Assembly (NCBI RefSeq): GCF_025751585.1
Contig: NZ_JAOWKX010000001.1
Location: 372,259-436,258 of the forward strand
Origin: Fluctibacter corallii
Lineage (GTDB): Bacteria; Pseudomonadota; Gammaproteobacteria; Enterobacterales; Alteromonadaceae
Direction of reading: 5' to 3'
DNA: 64,000 nucleotides
Part shown: positions 34,062 to 43,399 of the stretch, one piece after another
Layout: every line of letters starts with the position of its first letter
How positions within the stretch are numbered: the first letter of the stretch is position 1
The notes under the pieces: generated by a model
What the model was told of the DNA's origin: nothing
Seen by the model: only the letters and a program-made list of their open reading frames with translations
The model's database searches: none
Translations under genes and position numbers: made by a program

Positions 34062-34865
34062 TCAAATATCAAAACAGTTGTGTTGTATTGCCTCATCTTC
34101 CATCTTTGATAAATCGACAATTGGAGAGCAGGCAACGAAGCTACCTTTATTATCCAAAATAAGGCTTTCCGTGTTTGTAACCATAACAGTTAACTCTTTA
34201 TTTTTATGTATTACCTTGCCTACTAATTGCTTGTTAGTGTTGGTTACTAAAATAGAGCAGCCAGCAAACCTTCCTTTCTTTTCATCACTCAGTTCAAGTG
34301 AAATACAAACTTCATTGCCTATATCCATTTTTCCACGTTGCAAGCCGTATTCATAAGACATCGAGAAACCCCATGCCAAGTACATGAGAAAAGTTACCAG
34401 AAAAAGTACAAGCCCATAAAAGCCAAGAGCAAACATTGCAGGATAAGCGATAATCTTCTTAAACCATTGCTTAGCCTTGTTTGAAGGGTTGCTTTCTGCA
34501 ACATCTAATTTTGGGGCAGCTTCAGGTCGCTCCTTTTTGGCTTTTGGAAATATTATTGCAAGCCATATTCCACCTAAAATTATGAATACTAAGGTAGGCC
34601 AGAGTCCCATAGTAAAAAGCGATTCGGTATCTTCTAACGTTTTTTGATGGAGATCTCTTAAAAACAAAGTCGTCTGAAATGTAATCTCTTGCTGAGAAAT
34701 TTCAATTTCTCTCAACCCAAGGCCCATTCCTTCAAACCTTCCCTTTAAATAGCTGTATCCAGCGAAATGATTAAATGTAACAAGCATACCGCCAATAAAG
34801 GCCAATACTGAACCAATTTTTGCAAATGGTAAAAGCTGCGTTAACGTACTTTGTTTTTCTGACAT
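34062..34865 (-). CDS. Membrane protein, last gene of the CBASS operon
   Basis: 267 aa with three hydrophobic segments (about 16-36, 87-107 and 140-167) and a C-terminal ~95-residue soluble domain rich in beta strands (VCISLELSDEKKGRFAGCSILVTN). I do not recognise the family. Its ATG directly follows the E2-like gene stop with no gap, so it is translated as part of the CBASS operon. It could be a second, membrane-acting effector or an accessory protein; neither is shown. Confidence 0.65.
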   Translation of the reverse strand: MSEKQSTLTQLLPFAKIGSVLAFIGGMLVTFNHFAGYSYLKGRFEGMGLGLREIEISQQEITFQTTLFLRDLHQKTLEDTESLFTMGLWPTLVFIILGGIWLAIIFPKAKKERPEAAPKLDVAESNPSNKAKQWFKKIIAYPAMFALGFYGLVLFLVTFLMYLAWGFSMSYEYGLQRGKMDIGNEVCISLELSDEKKGRFAGCSILVTNTNKQLVGKVIHKNKELTVMVTNTESLILDNKGSFVACSPIVDLSKMEDEAIQHNCFDI

Positions 34866-35585
34866 CTATTCTCCTACATATTTTCTTCCAAGTGTCTTTT
34901 TACGGAACTTTACTGGTGCTTCTTTCTTTGGTATTGGTGTAAAATTATTAGTTAAGTGTTCTCGATACCATCTTCGCTTTATTAGCCTGCGCATAGGTTT
35001 TAAACGAAAACGAAGTGAGCAGCGACCTAAACGTAACCCACAATTGCACGGGCATCTCAATTTATTTGCATCGCGATATCTGAATCCAAGTGCCTTTAGA
35101 GTGAGCATAACTGGTTCTTTACCTTTTACTCCAAACAACTTTTCATAGTCATCTATCAGTCCGTCTTCACCATGCTCCAACTCACCAAACGGTGCGCTAC
35201 CAAATTTGACCTTGTATGCGATGCTAAAGAGGCAAGGCTCTACAATTGAAGCAAAAAAGCCTTCAAATTTAGAATTGTCAAAACAAGCCATTCTCAAACG
35301 AACTTCAGAGGTCAAGCATAGAGAGCCATCTTTATATGTATGAAAGTCAGGCGTTCTGGGAAATTTGTTTGAGGTCTCATAAACAGTAGGTACATCGTTC
35401 GGATACCTGCTTGGTATTACTATCTTTAGGTCAATGACATCATCAATTATTTGACCGTTTTCAAACTGTGCATACAGCTCATAAGTTCCTTCTAACTCAA
35501 CAAAATCATCACTCAATTGAATAATTCTGAGGGTACTGTGGTGAGCGAGAAAATCTCGCACACCTAATTCTTCTAGCCATGTCAT
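34866..35585 (-). CDS. E2-like ubiquitin-conjugating enzyme of type II short CBASS (Cap2-like, E2 only)
   Basis: 239 aa. The N-terminal UBC-like fold has VIPSRYPNDVPTVYET and the active-site region HTYKDGSLCLT with Cys-90. No E1 or JAB domain is fused or encoded nearby, which fits E2-only CBASS. Near the C-terminus a Cys-rich SEC-C-like motif (RCPCNCGLRLGRC) may bind zinc. In this group the E2-like protein is reported to conjugate the CD-NTase C-terminus to targets and so tune signalling. The start codon follows the CD-NTase stop directly. Confidence 0.85.
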   Translation of the reverse strand: MTWLEELGVRDFLAHHSTLRIIQLSDDFVELEGTYELYAQFENGQIIDDVIDLKIVIPSRYPNDVPTVYETSNKFPRTPDFHTYKDGSLCLTSEVRLRMACFDNSKFEGFFASIVEPCLFSIAYKVKFGSAPFGELEHGEDGLIDDYEKLFGVKGKEPVMLTLKALGFRYRDANKLRCPCNCGLRLGRCSLRFRLKPMRRLIKRRWYREHLTNNFTPIPKKEAPVKFRKKTLGRKYVGE

Positions 35586-36779
35586 CTATAATTTGCACCA
35601 AGGGCGTGATGAGGACTGAGGAACAGCTTTGGGTTTCGGAGGAGCAACCGCTGGAGCTAACCCTAATGTTTTAGAAACAAAGGTGCTATCTAGACTTTGG
35701 TTAAATCCTCTTTTAGCCGCTTCAAGAATGTTTTTGACATTTTCTTTACTGCGCAAAGCCTCAAAGTCTGCTTGTGCCTGAAATAACCAGCGATTGAAGT
35801 TGTTTTCTAGATTTAAATGCCTGTGCTCGTCGGAGTACCACTTATCAGCAAAATCCTCCACCGGGTTTACGGGATTTGGAACGCGAGGAATAGATGGTGA
35901 TATCAATGCTCCCATTCTATTCAAGATATTTTCCATTGCAGATACTAGATCCGACTCACCTGAATAAGCCTTTGCAGCTAGTGTTGTGATAATAATTGAG
36001 ATTGGCTTTGAATCATCGTCGTTTTCAAACATAGTATCGCGATGGCGCTTTAACAGTTTAATAACCATCTGAAGCGGTGTCTTCCATCGATAATTAGGCA
36101 ATTCTTCTATACTGGCTTTAGCTTCAAGCATTCTTTGATTAAGAACTGCTTCGGCTAAGCGCATTCTTGATTCAAACCATTGGGCATATCCTTCGGGATT
36201 ACTGATACGCCAATCATTGGTATATAGGCTGTATTGTGGGTCACTATTATCCGTTATTGATACAGCTAGTTCTGATACCTCTTCTGCTAAAGTACTGTTG
36301 AAACTAGAGGATTCAATCATTCGCATTTCCAGAATAGATTTCTGATCCAAATCCTCCGGGATGCATGGAACAATATCCATATGAAAGCTGATATCATCAG
36401 CATAATCTAAACGCCAACAGCGACGTTTCTCATCTAATGCAGCTTGTATGCCTCTAGCTTTTCGATATTGTTCAAGCTCATCGCCAACAAGGTTTTTCAA
36501 ATGCTCTTGAGTAGCAACGTCTTTAGTAATGCCTTCTTGTAAATTACAACTCATATCAAGATCATATTGCTCACCTTTAAGTGGACGGTTCGCTGTTCCT
36601 AGCCTAAATGACCCTTGTGGGCTAATTTTCGGTTCAAACCTTAAGCACGTTGATTCCTCGCGATGAAGCCATTCGCCAAGATCTATATATCGACCTTCTG
36701 CTCTTTCATACGCGCTATCAGGTAGTTCAATAGCCGATAAAATATTCTCTAAAATTGCATTGCTTGAGTTATCAGCCAT
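35586..36779 (-). CDS. CD-NTase (cGAS/DncV-like nucleotidyltransferase), CBASS signal synthase
   Basis: 397 aa. The nucleotidyltransferase core shows the G-S loop (SPQGSFRLGT, Gly-56/Ser-57), the metal-binding Asp pair in QYDLDMSC (Asp-73/75) and a third acidic site in FHMDIVPC. It should make a cyclic oligonucleotide on phage infection. The C-terminal tail is Pro-rich and likely flexible (APAVAPPKPKAVPQSS), ending RPWCKL, and is the expected site of E2-mediated conjugation. AGGAGG precedes the ATG, which lies within the end of the HNH-SAVED gene (8-bp overlap). Confidence 0.92.
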   Translation of the reverse strand: MADNSSNAILENILSAIELPDSAYERAEGRYIDLGEWLHREESTCLRFEPKISPQGSFRLGTANRPLKGEQYDLDMSCNLQEGITKDVATQEHLKNLVGDELEQYRKARGIQAALDEKRRCWRLDYADDISFHMDIVPCIPEDLDQKSILEMRMIESSSFNSTLAEEVSELAVSITDNSDPQYSLYTNDWRISNPEGYAQWFESRMRLAEAVLNQRMLEAKASIEELPNYRWKTPLQMVIKLLKRHRDTMFENDDDSKPISIIITTLAAKAYSGESDLVSAMENILNRMGALISPSIPRVPNPVNPVEDFADKWYSDEHRHLNLENNFNRWLFQAQADFEALRSKENVKNILEAAKRGFNQSLDSTFVSKTLGLAPAVAPPKPKAVPQSSSRPWCKL

Positions 36780-37920
36780 TGCTGCCTCCTGATATTATTA
36801 ACGATTTGATAAACTTCTGTTTTAAAGGGTTATGGTCGTAAACTACCCAGTCCATATCTGCCTTCGGCATTCTTGCTCTTCCAAGCTCAATACTGCAACT
36901 GACGGGCATAACTGGAAATAAATGCAATGGCGAAGCGCTACCGTGGTACTTTTTAATATCCACCATAAGCTTTCGTATAGTTTGTCTAAACAAGACGAGT
37001 TGAAGTTTTGATTGAAGAAAGTCGTTGTGTGGCGCTTCAACAGTTACTTCCCACAGCGAGATGTTCTCACCTAATACGGTGCGTACTCTTTCATGGTCAA
37101 CGTTGTCGCTCAATGATAATAACAATACTGCTGGTGCAGTCTTATCTAGGGGTTCTTTTACGATGAATTTAAAGTCGTCATCGAAAGCTTGCCATCGCCA
37201 ACCTTTAGGTTCTCGATGAGGCTGAAAAGTTTCAACATCTACTTTATCAGTAAGTAATACGCCGAGTTTAATCAAAAGGGGTTGGGGAGCTAATGCAAAA
37301 ACTGAAAAATGCTTACAATCTTCATGCTTAATATATCGTGCAATTGTGTTTTTAAATTCTTCATCTAAGTGAGCGTTTTCAGCCTGCCAATATTCGTCAC
37401 TACCATCGCGAAGTGATGAATGCATTGACAATAAAATGGGTTTTTCATTTGCAGGATAGTAATCAGGAAACATTGCCGAAACACAATCATGAAATACCAA
37501 TGGTGATGACTCTTGTCCTATATTTGCCCCATACATGACTACATGCGACTTTTTATCACTAGCTATGCCAGTAACAACTTCTACCCTGTCTTCATGCTTA
37601 CTTTTCCAGCCAATGAGCATATCCGCAGGATAACGCTCTGGCGCTCTATCAATTTTCAAATGACATTCATGGCAAGCTAACATCAAATTGCTAATATCAT
37701 TTAACTTATCAAGACCCATTTTAAATGGTCCCCAGCCTCGCGGCCCGTTTTCAGAAAACGAATATATATGTGCTTTTTGCGCAGTATGCACCGATTCATT
37801 GGTTACCGAAGATCGAAATAATATTTTATTACAACCGTCAAACTGGCAACGACCAGCAGATCTTGCCCATAGCTCTCTTTCAATAGTTGGTTTTATATGA
37901 CGAGTAACTTCAGTAGCCAT
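36772..37920 (-). CDS. cap5: HNH-SAVED effector nuclease (Cap5-like)
   Basis: 382 aa. The N-terminal HNH nuclease has a zinc site from RCQFDGC (Cys-25/30) and CHECH (83-87), with the catalytic HIYSFSENGPRG (His-51) and Asn-78. The C-terminal ~230 residues form a SAVED domain (VFALAPQPLLIKLGVLL, LHLFPVMPVSCSIELGRARMPK), which binds a cyclic nucleotide and triggers double-strand DNA degradation. It precedes the CD-NTase gene and is coupled to it, so it is the main effector of this CBASS. Confidence 0.92.
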   Translation of the reverse strand: MATEVTRHIKPTIERELWARSAGRCQFDGCNKILFRSSVTNESVHTAQKAHIYSFSENGPRGWGPFKMGLDKLNDISNLMLACHECHLKIDRAPERYPADMLIGWKSKHEDRVEVVTGIASDKKSHVVMYGANIGQESSPLVFHDCVSAMFPDYYPANEKPILLSMHSSLRDGSDEYWQAENAHLDEEFKNTIARYIKHEDCKHFSVFALAPQPLLIKLGVLLTDKVDVETFQPHREPKGWRWQAFDDDFKFIVKEPLDKTAPAVLLLSLSDNVDHERVRTVLGENISLWEVTVEAPHNDFLQSKLQLVLFRQTIRKLMVDIKKYHGSASPLHLFPVMPVSCSIELGRARMPKADMDWVVYDHNPLKQKFIKSLIISGGSNG

Positions 37921-37928
37921 AGCGCCTC

Positions 37929-38300
37929 CTACAACTTACCAACCAAGGGATGGCTTCTGGGTGTAATCGCATCTAAGGCCAAATGGCTTAAGTATCCAGC
38001 ACCAGCACATAGCAAAATGCCGCGAATCACTTTTTCAAACCTATCTTCAGGTTGCCAGTCATAAGCTTTCTTTACCCCATATCCAACAGCAGCCAGTAGT
38101 GCAATGCTATGGAAGAACTGTCTATGGTTTGGATTCTTAAATGCTGGTTCAATAATATCTGGCAGCTTGCCAAAAAAATTCCCAACAAGAGGCCCTGCTA
38201 CTAAAAGCTCAGGGGTTTCTTTAATTGTATCTTTGTCCATCAGTGGCACTGCCAACCCAACGGCAGTGCCTGCAAAGCTATGTGCGTAACCATTTGCCAA
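37929..38300 (-). CDS. YdjM-like membrane protein, first gene of the CBASS operon
   Basis: 123 aa with two or three TM segments and conserved His/Asp residues: NGYAHSFAG, NHRQFFHS and LSHLALDAITPRSHPLVG. These fit the YdjM-like (PF04307-type) inner-membrane putative metal-dependent hydrolases. The start is TTG 38300 with AAGGA nine bases upstream; no in-frame ATG is near. It ends 8 bp before the HNH-SAVED gene, so it is probably co-transcribed. It is not a standard CBASS component. Confidence 0.7.
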   Translation of the reverse strand: MANGYAHSFAGTAVGLAVPLMDKDTIKETPELLVAGPLVGNFFGKLPDIIEPAFKNPNHRQFFHSIALLAAVGYGVKKAYDWQPEDRFEKVIRGILLCAGAGYLSHLALDAITPRSHPLVGKL

Positions 38301-38302
38301 AT

Positions 38303-38467
38303 TTATTTTTCCTTCCGCACGCCTTTAAATGGCGTTTTATCTGATGTTTTTACATCCATAAATCTCCCCGTTACCGCATCACGCTTAACATAGTGACCAG
38401 AGGGGGTTTTAGTTTGAGAACGACTTCTGACAGCGCCATGTCGTCTGTTGTCGCCTGCTTTTCCATT
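38303..38467 (-). CDS. Small basic protein (conserved), 5' end unclear
   Basis: 54 codons open from 38467: NGKAGDNRRHGAVRSRSQTK, then SGHYVKRDAVTGRFMDVKT and FKGVRKEK before TAA. The RSQT-KRD-TGRFMDVK-FKGVRKE pattern is that of a conserved small protein seen near mobile elements. No usual start codon is in frame after the upstream TGA. GTG 38483, preceded by GAGG, would fit if one base were deleted, so a frameshift or a non-standard start (ACG 38476) is possible. It ends 3 bases before the YdjM-like gene. Confidence 0.5.
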   Translation of the reverse strand, partial: NGKAGDNRRHGAVRSRSQTKTPSGHYVKRDAVTGRFMDVKTSDKTPFKGVRKEK

Positions 38468-38503
38468 TGTAGCCGTAACTCACCTCATTAACTTCAGTTT
38501 ATT

Positions 38504-38561
38504 TATTAACAACTGTTAATATCGTAATCCATCTAGCGAATTAGATCAACAACTGTTAATA
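38504..38561. promoter_or_regulatory. Paired palindromic operators between CBASS genes and XRE/ImmA genes
   Basis: TATTAACAACTGTTAATA (38504-38521) is an inverted repeat with perfect 8-bp arms and a 2-bp centre. A second copy (38544-38561) keeps the right arm and centre exactly and has two changes in the left arm. The spacing is 40 bp, close to four helical turns. They lie just upstream of the XRE gene and in the divergent promoter region, so autoregulation and control of the CBASS operon are likely. Confidence 0.75.
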
Positions 38562-38585
38562 TTTAAATTGACGGAGGGATATATT

Positions 38586-38930
38586 ATGGCTGACAAACAT
38601 CAGCAAGCTTCGCTTATTAGTAAAAACATCAAGCATATGAGAGAAGTGCTTGGTTGGACACAGGCGAAGCTTGCAAGTGAAGCTGGAGTTACGGCAGCAG
38701 CATTAAGTAAAATTGAAAAAGGTGATGGTCGCATACCGACAATCGTAGTGTTGCGGAAAATAGCCTCAGCACTAAATGTAAAACCGTATGAAATTACTGG
38801 TGAAGATGCACCAGAAGATACCGGAGATAAAAAGGTAGAGTTTTTTCGCAAATGGGGAGAGCTTGATAAATTACCAGAAGCAGATCAGCAAATACTACGA
38901 GATATGATGGAGCGCTTCACTAAGAAGTAA
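38586..38930 (+). CDS. XRE-type HTH regulator, CapH-like
   Basis: 114 aa. The Cro/CI helix-turn-helix covers residues ~12-70 (HMREVLGWTQAKLASEAGVTAAALSKIEKG), followed by a helical tail. ATG 38586 has GGAGG eight bases upstream and is preferred over TTG 38568. Together with the following ImmA/IrrE-type peptidase it resembles the CapH/CapP pair, in which the protease cleaves the repressor and releases CBASS expression after DNA damage or ssDNA. Two palindromes lie just upstream. Confidence 0.85.
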   Translation: MADKHQQASLISKNIKHMREVLGWTQAKLASEAGVTAAALSKIEKGDGRIPTIVVLRKIASALNVKPYEITGEDAPEDTGDKKVEFFRKWGELDKLPEADQQILRDMMERFTKK

Positions 38931-38940
38931 AGGAGTACAA

Positions 38941-39750
38941 GTGGAAGAACAAAAAGGAGCAATGGAAGCGGAGTCGCTATTAGAAGATTTAGGCTTTGAC
39001 CAGTTACCTATAAAAGTAAGTCAATTTATTGATGCCGTTTCAGATGGCAGTTTCCCTATAACGATGGAATTTCACGCATTTTCATCTGATCAGTTTTTGG
39101 GAAAAGCGGTGGGTAATAGTGAAGGTGCTGGCATTATAATAAATAGCAACATTCCTGATTCACGAAGATTAAACTTTACTGCTGCTCACGAAGCTGGACA
39201 TGTCTGTATGCATGTCATGACGGGAACATCTCAAAACTTTTCATGCGGTAATAAAGAATTAGGGGACTATTTTCGTGATCCACTTGAACGTCAGGCAAAT
39301 GGTTTTGCAGCAGGCTTATTAATGCCTAAGCGACTAGTGAAAAAGCTTACCGGCGGTGACGTAAACTGGCAAAACATTAAACACATATCGGATAAATGTG
39401 ATACTTCGCTAGAGGCCGTTTTTCGCAGATTATCATGGTTAGAAAAAGCGCCAGTTGCAATGGTGATTCACCAAAACAAGCAATTTAAGCGATTCGTTCC
39501 TACGAGTCACTTTGACTTTTACATACAACAAACCAACTTAACTTCTGAACAGTTAGAAGCATGTACAAATGTCAGCCAAGAACCGTTTCCTAGTGATTTT
39601 GATGTTGTTGACCCTATTGATTGGATTACACCTGAGAAAAAGGGATTACGTTTAACTGAGTTATATATAAGCTCAATAATGTTAAACGATGGCTATATTT
39701 ACACACTACTTAGCTATGACGACGATTGCTTAGAAGAGATTGAAGACTAA
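38941..39750 (+). CDS. ImmA/IrrE-type metallopeptidase, CapP-like
   Basis: 269 aa. The zinc motif HEAGH (His-83, Glu-84, His-87) sits in FTAAHEAGHVCMHVM, with the third ligand probably in the downstream ERQANGFAAGLLMP segment (Glu and the ANxFA motif). ImmA/IrrE proteins cut a partner repressor, here most likely the adjacent XRE protein. GTG 38941 has AAGGAG five bases upstream; ATG 38962 is the alternative. It is encoded 10 bp after the XRE gene. Confidence 0.88.
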   Translation: MEEQKGAMEAESLLEDLGFDQLPIKVSQFIDAVSDGSFPITMEFHAFSSDQFLGKAVGNSEGAGIIINSNIPDSRRLNFTAAHEAGHVCMHVMTGTSQNFSCGNKELGDYFRDPLERQANGFAAGLLMPKRLVKKLTGGDVNWQNIKHISDKCDTSLEAVFRRLSWLEKAPVAMVIHQNKQFKRFVPTSHFDFYIQQTNLTSEQLEACTNVSQEPFPSDFDVVDPIDWITPEKKGLRLTELYISSIMLNDGYIYTLLSYDDDCLEEIED

Positions 39751-39785
39751 ATAGAAAAACGCTGAGTCAATTAAACATTCATAAA

Positions 39786-39816
39786 AATAAGGCGATAAAT
39801 ATTATATCGCCTTATT
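39786..39816 (-). terminator. Strong hairpin terminator between ImmA and gcvP genes
   Basis: AATAAGGCGATA (39786-39797) pairs perfectly with TATCGCCTTATT (39805-39816) around a 7-nt loop. On the minus strand it is followed by TTTTT, so it suits transcripts coming from gcvP; it may also stop ImmA transcripts. Confidence 0.8.
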
Positions 39817-39829
39817 CCAATATTATAAA

Positions 39830-39886
39830 TTAACCAACTTAATTAAGATAACCATCTAAATTAAATCGTTAACCAACTTAATTACA
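39830..39886. mobile_element. Candidate end of a Tn7-like element (repeat array ending in ACA)
   Basis: TTAACCAACTTAATTA occurs twice exactly (39830-39845 and 39869-39884), with a related TAACCATCTAAATTA between them (39849-39863), a period of about 18-21 bp. The second exact copy runs directly into CA, giving a terminal ACA at 39884-39886. Arrays of ~20-bp transposase sites and a TGT...ACA terminus are hallmarks of Tn7-like ends. It lies 16 bp from the gcvP stop. The opposite end was not found in the window. Confidence 0.45.
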
Positions 39887-39902
39887 TGACCGCAGTATCC
39901 CA

Positions 39903-42803
39903 CTACTCTTCCCTATACGTCTCTATGCTTGGGCAGGAGCAGATGAGGTTGCGGTCGCCGTATACGTCATCGATGCGGTTTACGCTTGGCCAGAATTTGT
40001 TGCGTTTCACTGCGTCTACTGGGTAGGCGGCGAGTTGTCTGTCGTAGCTGCGTGTCCATTCTGCGTCGCATATATCATCAAGCGTGTGCGGTGCGTTATG
40101 AAGTGGGTTGTCTGTTGCATCCCATTCGCCGCTGTCGACTTTGGCGATTTCTTCACGAATGCAGATCATGGCCTCAATGAAGCGATCCATTTCGGCTTTG
40201 GCCTCTGATTCAGTGGGTTCAATCATGAGTGTGCCAGCAACGGGGAAGCTCATGGTAGGTGCGTGGAAGCCATAATCGTTTAGGCGCTTTGCCACGTCCA
40301 TCTCAGATACACCGCTCGACTCTTTAAGTGGGCGCAGGTCAATAATACATTCGTGTGCCACACGGCCATTTCTGCCACGGTATAACACGTCAAAGTGGCC
40401 CTCTAAGCGCTTCGCGACATAGTTTGCATTAAGCATTGCTACTTCGGTCGCTTTTTTCAATCCTTCGCTACCCATCATTTTGATGTACATGTAGCTGATG
40501 GGCAGAATCGACGCACTGCCAAATGGCGCAGCCGATACCGCGCCGTTGCCGCGCTCGGTATTGTCGATGTTAATCACACTGTGGTTAGGTAAAAATGGCG
40601 CAAGGTGCGATTTCACCCCGATAGGTCCCATGCCTGGGCCGCCGCCACCGTGCGGAATACAGAAGGTTTTGTGCAGGTTAAAGTGTGAAACGTCAGAGCC
40701 AATGTGGCCTGGCGACGTAATACCAACCTGTGCATTCATGTTGGCCCCGTCCATGTAAACTTGCCCACCGTGCGCGTGGACTACGTCGCAAATTTCAGTG
40801 ATGGTTTCTTCATATACACCGTGGGTTGACGGGTACGTGATCATAATACACGACAAGTTCTCAGAAACTTCTTCTGCTTTGCGACGAAGATCGTCCATGT
40901 CTACGTTGCCGTGCTTGTCACAATCTACCACAACAACTTTCAGGCTCACCATCTGCGCTGAAGCAGGGTTAGTGCCGTGTGCAGAGCTCGGAATCAAGCA
41001 TACGTTACGGTGGCTTTCTCCACGACTCGCGTGGTAACGCTGAATCGCCAGCAAACCTGCATATTCACCCTGTGCACCAGAGTTAGGCTGCATCGACATT
41101 TCATCGTAGCCCGTCATGTTCAACATCCACTGATTCAGCTCGTTGATCATCTCTTGGTAGCCTTGCGTTTGATTCATCGGAGCAAACGGATGCATTCTGC
41201 CAAATTCAGGCCAAGTGACGGGGATCATTTCTGCGGTTGCATTCAATTTCATGGTGCATGAACCAAGAGAGATCATAGAATGATTCAAGGCAAGATCTTT
41301 GTCTTCAAGCGATTTAATGTAACGCAGCATCTCGGTTTCTGAGTGATACGAATTAAACACTTCGTGAGTTAAAATTGGCGTTGTACGAACTAGCGCTTCA
41401 GGAATCGACTCAGAACCAATGCTAACAATTTGGCTGTCTAGCGCGTCGATATCTACCGCGTGACTGTCGCCACCAAAAATAGCAAATAAGGTCGTCAAAT
41501 CCGCGCGAGAGGCGGTTTCGTCGAACGATATACCTACCGCATTATCTAAGTCTGAACGCAGGTTAATGCCTTTCGCATACGCCCGCTCAAGAATGGTGTC
41601 TTTCTTGTCGCCCACATTAACGGTTAAGGTGTCAAACCATGTGGTGTTTTCTAGCTCGTAACCTAACTGTTTTAGGCCATCAGCCATAATATCCGTCATA
41701 CGGTGAATGCGGCTAGCGATGGTTTTTAAGCCTTCAGGGCCATGATAAACAGCATAGAATGATGCCATGTTCGCCAGCAATACCTGTGCAGTACAGATGT
41801 TTGAGTTGGCTTTTTCACGACGAATATGTTGCTCACGGGTTTGTAGCGCCATACGCAAGGCAGGACGACCACGTGTATCTTTTGAGACGCCGATAATACG
41901 TCCTGGCAATGAACGCTTGTAGGCATCACGCGTAGCGAAAAATGCCGCATGTGGGCCGCCGTATCCCATCGGTACGCCGAACCGCTGCGCCGAGCCGAAT
42001 ACAACGTCTGCGCCCATTTCACCCGGTGATTTAATCAACACCAAACTCATAATATCGGCGGCCACCGACACGACAGCTTTGCTTTCTTTTACCGCCGCAA
42101 TCAAATCAGTAAGATCTGTCAGCTCGCCTGTAGTACCCGGGCACTGGAATAATGCCCCAAATACATCGTGATTGACTGCGTCTTCGGCTTTACCCACCAG
42201 CACTTCAAAACCAAACATTTCAGCGCGAGTGCGCACCACGTCAATAGTTTGAGGGTGTACGTTGTCAGCAATAAAATACAGCTCAGACTTTTTATTTTTT
42301 GACACACGCTTAGACAAGGCCATCGCCTCTGCCGCTGCGGTCGCTTCATCAAGTAACGACGCCGACGCCAGCTCAAGCCCCGTCAAATCAATCGACAACT
42401 GCTGGAAGTTCAACAACGCCTGTAATCGGCCTTGTGCAATTTCAGGTTGATATGGCGTGTACGCCGTATACCAGCCGGGATTTTCCAGCACGTTACGCAA
42501 AATAACGTTAGGCGTCAGTGTGTCGCTGTAGCCCATGCCAATAAATGAACGGTTGATGGTGTTCTTAGCAGCTACGGCTTTTAATTCTGTCAACGCGTCG
42601 TATTCTGTTTGCGCGTCGCCAATATTAATTGATTCAGCCAGACGAATGCCTTCAGGCACGGTTTGCTGCATCAATTCATCTAATGAAGATGCGCCAACTA
42701 CGTCTAACATGTCTGCCATTTCAGCCTCACTCGGGCCAATATGACGGCGAATAAAATCCTGTTTTTGCTCTAACTGAGCCAGTGAAAAATTTGCGTGTGA
42801 CAT
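39903..42803 (-). CDS. gcvP: Glycine dehydrogenase (decarboxylating), P protein
   Basis: About 966 aa, full length for a one-chain P protein. The PLP-binding Lys is in [19 protein letters not shown]; other hallmarks are [14 protein letters not shown] at the start and [12 protein letters not shown] in the middle. It decarboxylates glycine and passes the aminomethyl group to the lipoyl arm of H protein. ATG 42803 (MSHANFSL) is preferred; the open frame extends to 42848 without support. It is the last gene of gcvT-gcvH-gcvP. Its 3' end adjoins the presumed end of the accessory island. Confidence 0.97.
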   Translation of the reverse strand: MSHANFSLAQLEQKQDFIRRHIGPSEAEMADMLDVVGASSLDELMQQTVPEGIRLAESINIGDAQTEYDALTELKAVAAKNTINRSFIGMGYSDTLTPNVILRNVLENPGWYTAYTPYQPEIAQGRLQALLNFQQLSIDLTGLELASASLLDEATAAAEAMALSKRVSKNKKSELYFIADNVHPQTIDVVRTRAEMFGFEVLVGKAEDAVNHDVFGALFQCPGTTGELTDLTDLIAAVKESKAVVSVAADIMSLVLIKSPGEMGADVVFGSAQRFGVPMGYGGPHAAFFATRDAYKRSLPGRIIGVSKDTRGRPALRMALQTREQHIRREKANSNICTAQVLLANMASFYAVYHGPEGLKTIASRIHRMTDIMADGLKQLGYELENTTWFDTLTVNVGDKKDTILERAYAKGINLRSDLDNAVGISFDETASRADLTTLFAIFGGDSHAVDIDALDSQIVSIGSESIPEALVRTTPILTHEVFNSYHSETEMLRYIKSLEDKDLALNHSMISLGSCTMKLNATAEMIPVTWPEFGRMHPFAPMNQTQGYQEMINELNQWMLNMTGYDEMSMQPNSGAQGEYAGLLAIQRYHASRGESHRNVCLIPSSAHGTNPASAQMVSLKVVVVDCDKHGNVDMDDLRRKAEEVSENLSCIMITYPSTHGVYEETITEICDVVHAHGGQVYMDGANMNAQVGITSPGHIGSDVSHFNLHKTFCIPHGGGGPGMGPIGVKSHLAPFLPNHSVINIDNTERGNGAVSAAPFGSASILPISYMYIKMMGSEGLKKATEVAMLNANYVAKRLEGHFDVLYRGRNGRVAHECIIDLRPLKESSGVSEMDVAKRLNDYGFHAPTMSFPVAGTLMIEPTESEAKAEMDRFIEAMICIREEIAKVDSGEWDATDNPLHNAPHTLDDICDAEWTRSYDRQLAAYPVDAVKRNKFWPSVNRIDDVYGDRNLICSCPSIETYREE

Positions 42804-42891
42804 AAACAATCGTCTGAGGGTAAGGGTTAAGGTAAAACCGTTGAACAATCAAAAAGGGGCGAGTTTGTTGTCTCGCCCCTGTTTGGGATAA

Positions 42892-43281
42892 TTAGTCTTC
42901 GTCGATGCTAGACTCATAACCTTCGGCATCTAGCAGACCTTCGACTTCGCTTACGTCGTCTGCTTTAATGCGGAACATCCAGCCGTCGCCGAATGCGTCT
43001 GAGTTAACCAGCTCTGGTGAATCTTCCAGATCCTCGTTAACCGCCACAACTTCGCCACCGATTGGCGCGTATACATCAGAAGCCGCTTTTACCGATTCTG
43101 CTACGGCAACGTCGTCGCCAGCACTTACTGTACTACCCACTTCTGGTAGTTCTACAAACACCATGTCGCCAAGTAATTCTTGTGCGTGCTCAGTGATACC
43201 AACAGTGTAAGTGCCATCACCTTCGTTGCGCACCCATTCGTGAGTAGATGCATAACGTAATTCAGAAGGTACGTTGCTCAT
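42892..43281 (-). CDS. gcvH: Glycine cleavage system H protein
   Basis: 129 aa, the usual length. The lipoyl-accepting Lys is in [16 protein letters not shown], and [11 protein letters not shown] and [19 protein letters not shown] are typical. It shuttles the aminomethyl group between the P and T proteins. A ribosome-binding site (AAGGAAA) precedes ATG 43281. It lies 88 bp before gcvP and 118 bp after gcvT on the minus strand. Confidence 0.97.
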   Translation of the reverse strand: MSNVPSELRYASTHEWVRNEGDGTYTVGITEHAQELLGDMVFVELPEVGSTVSAGDDVAVAESVKAASDVYAPIGGEVVAVNEDLEDSPELVNSDAFGDGWMFRIKADDVSEVEGLLDAEGYESSIDED

Positions 43282-43399
43282 TTGTTTTTCCTTTCATGTT
43301 TATCGTTATCCGGAAAGACAGCGGATTCCGGTGAATCAAAATAAGTAATACGTGCCGTTGTATTGAGATAACAGCACGTTTATGCGCTAAGTCTGATTG

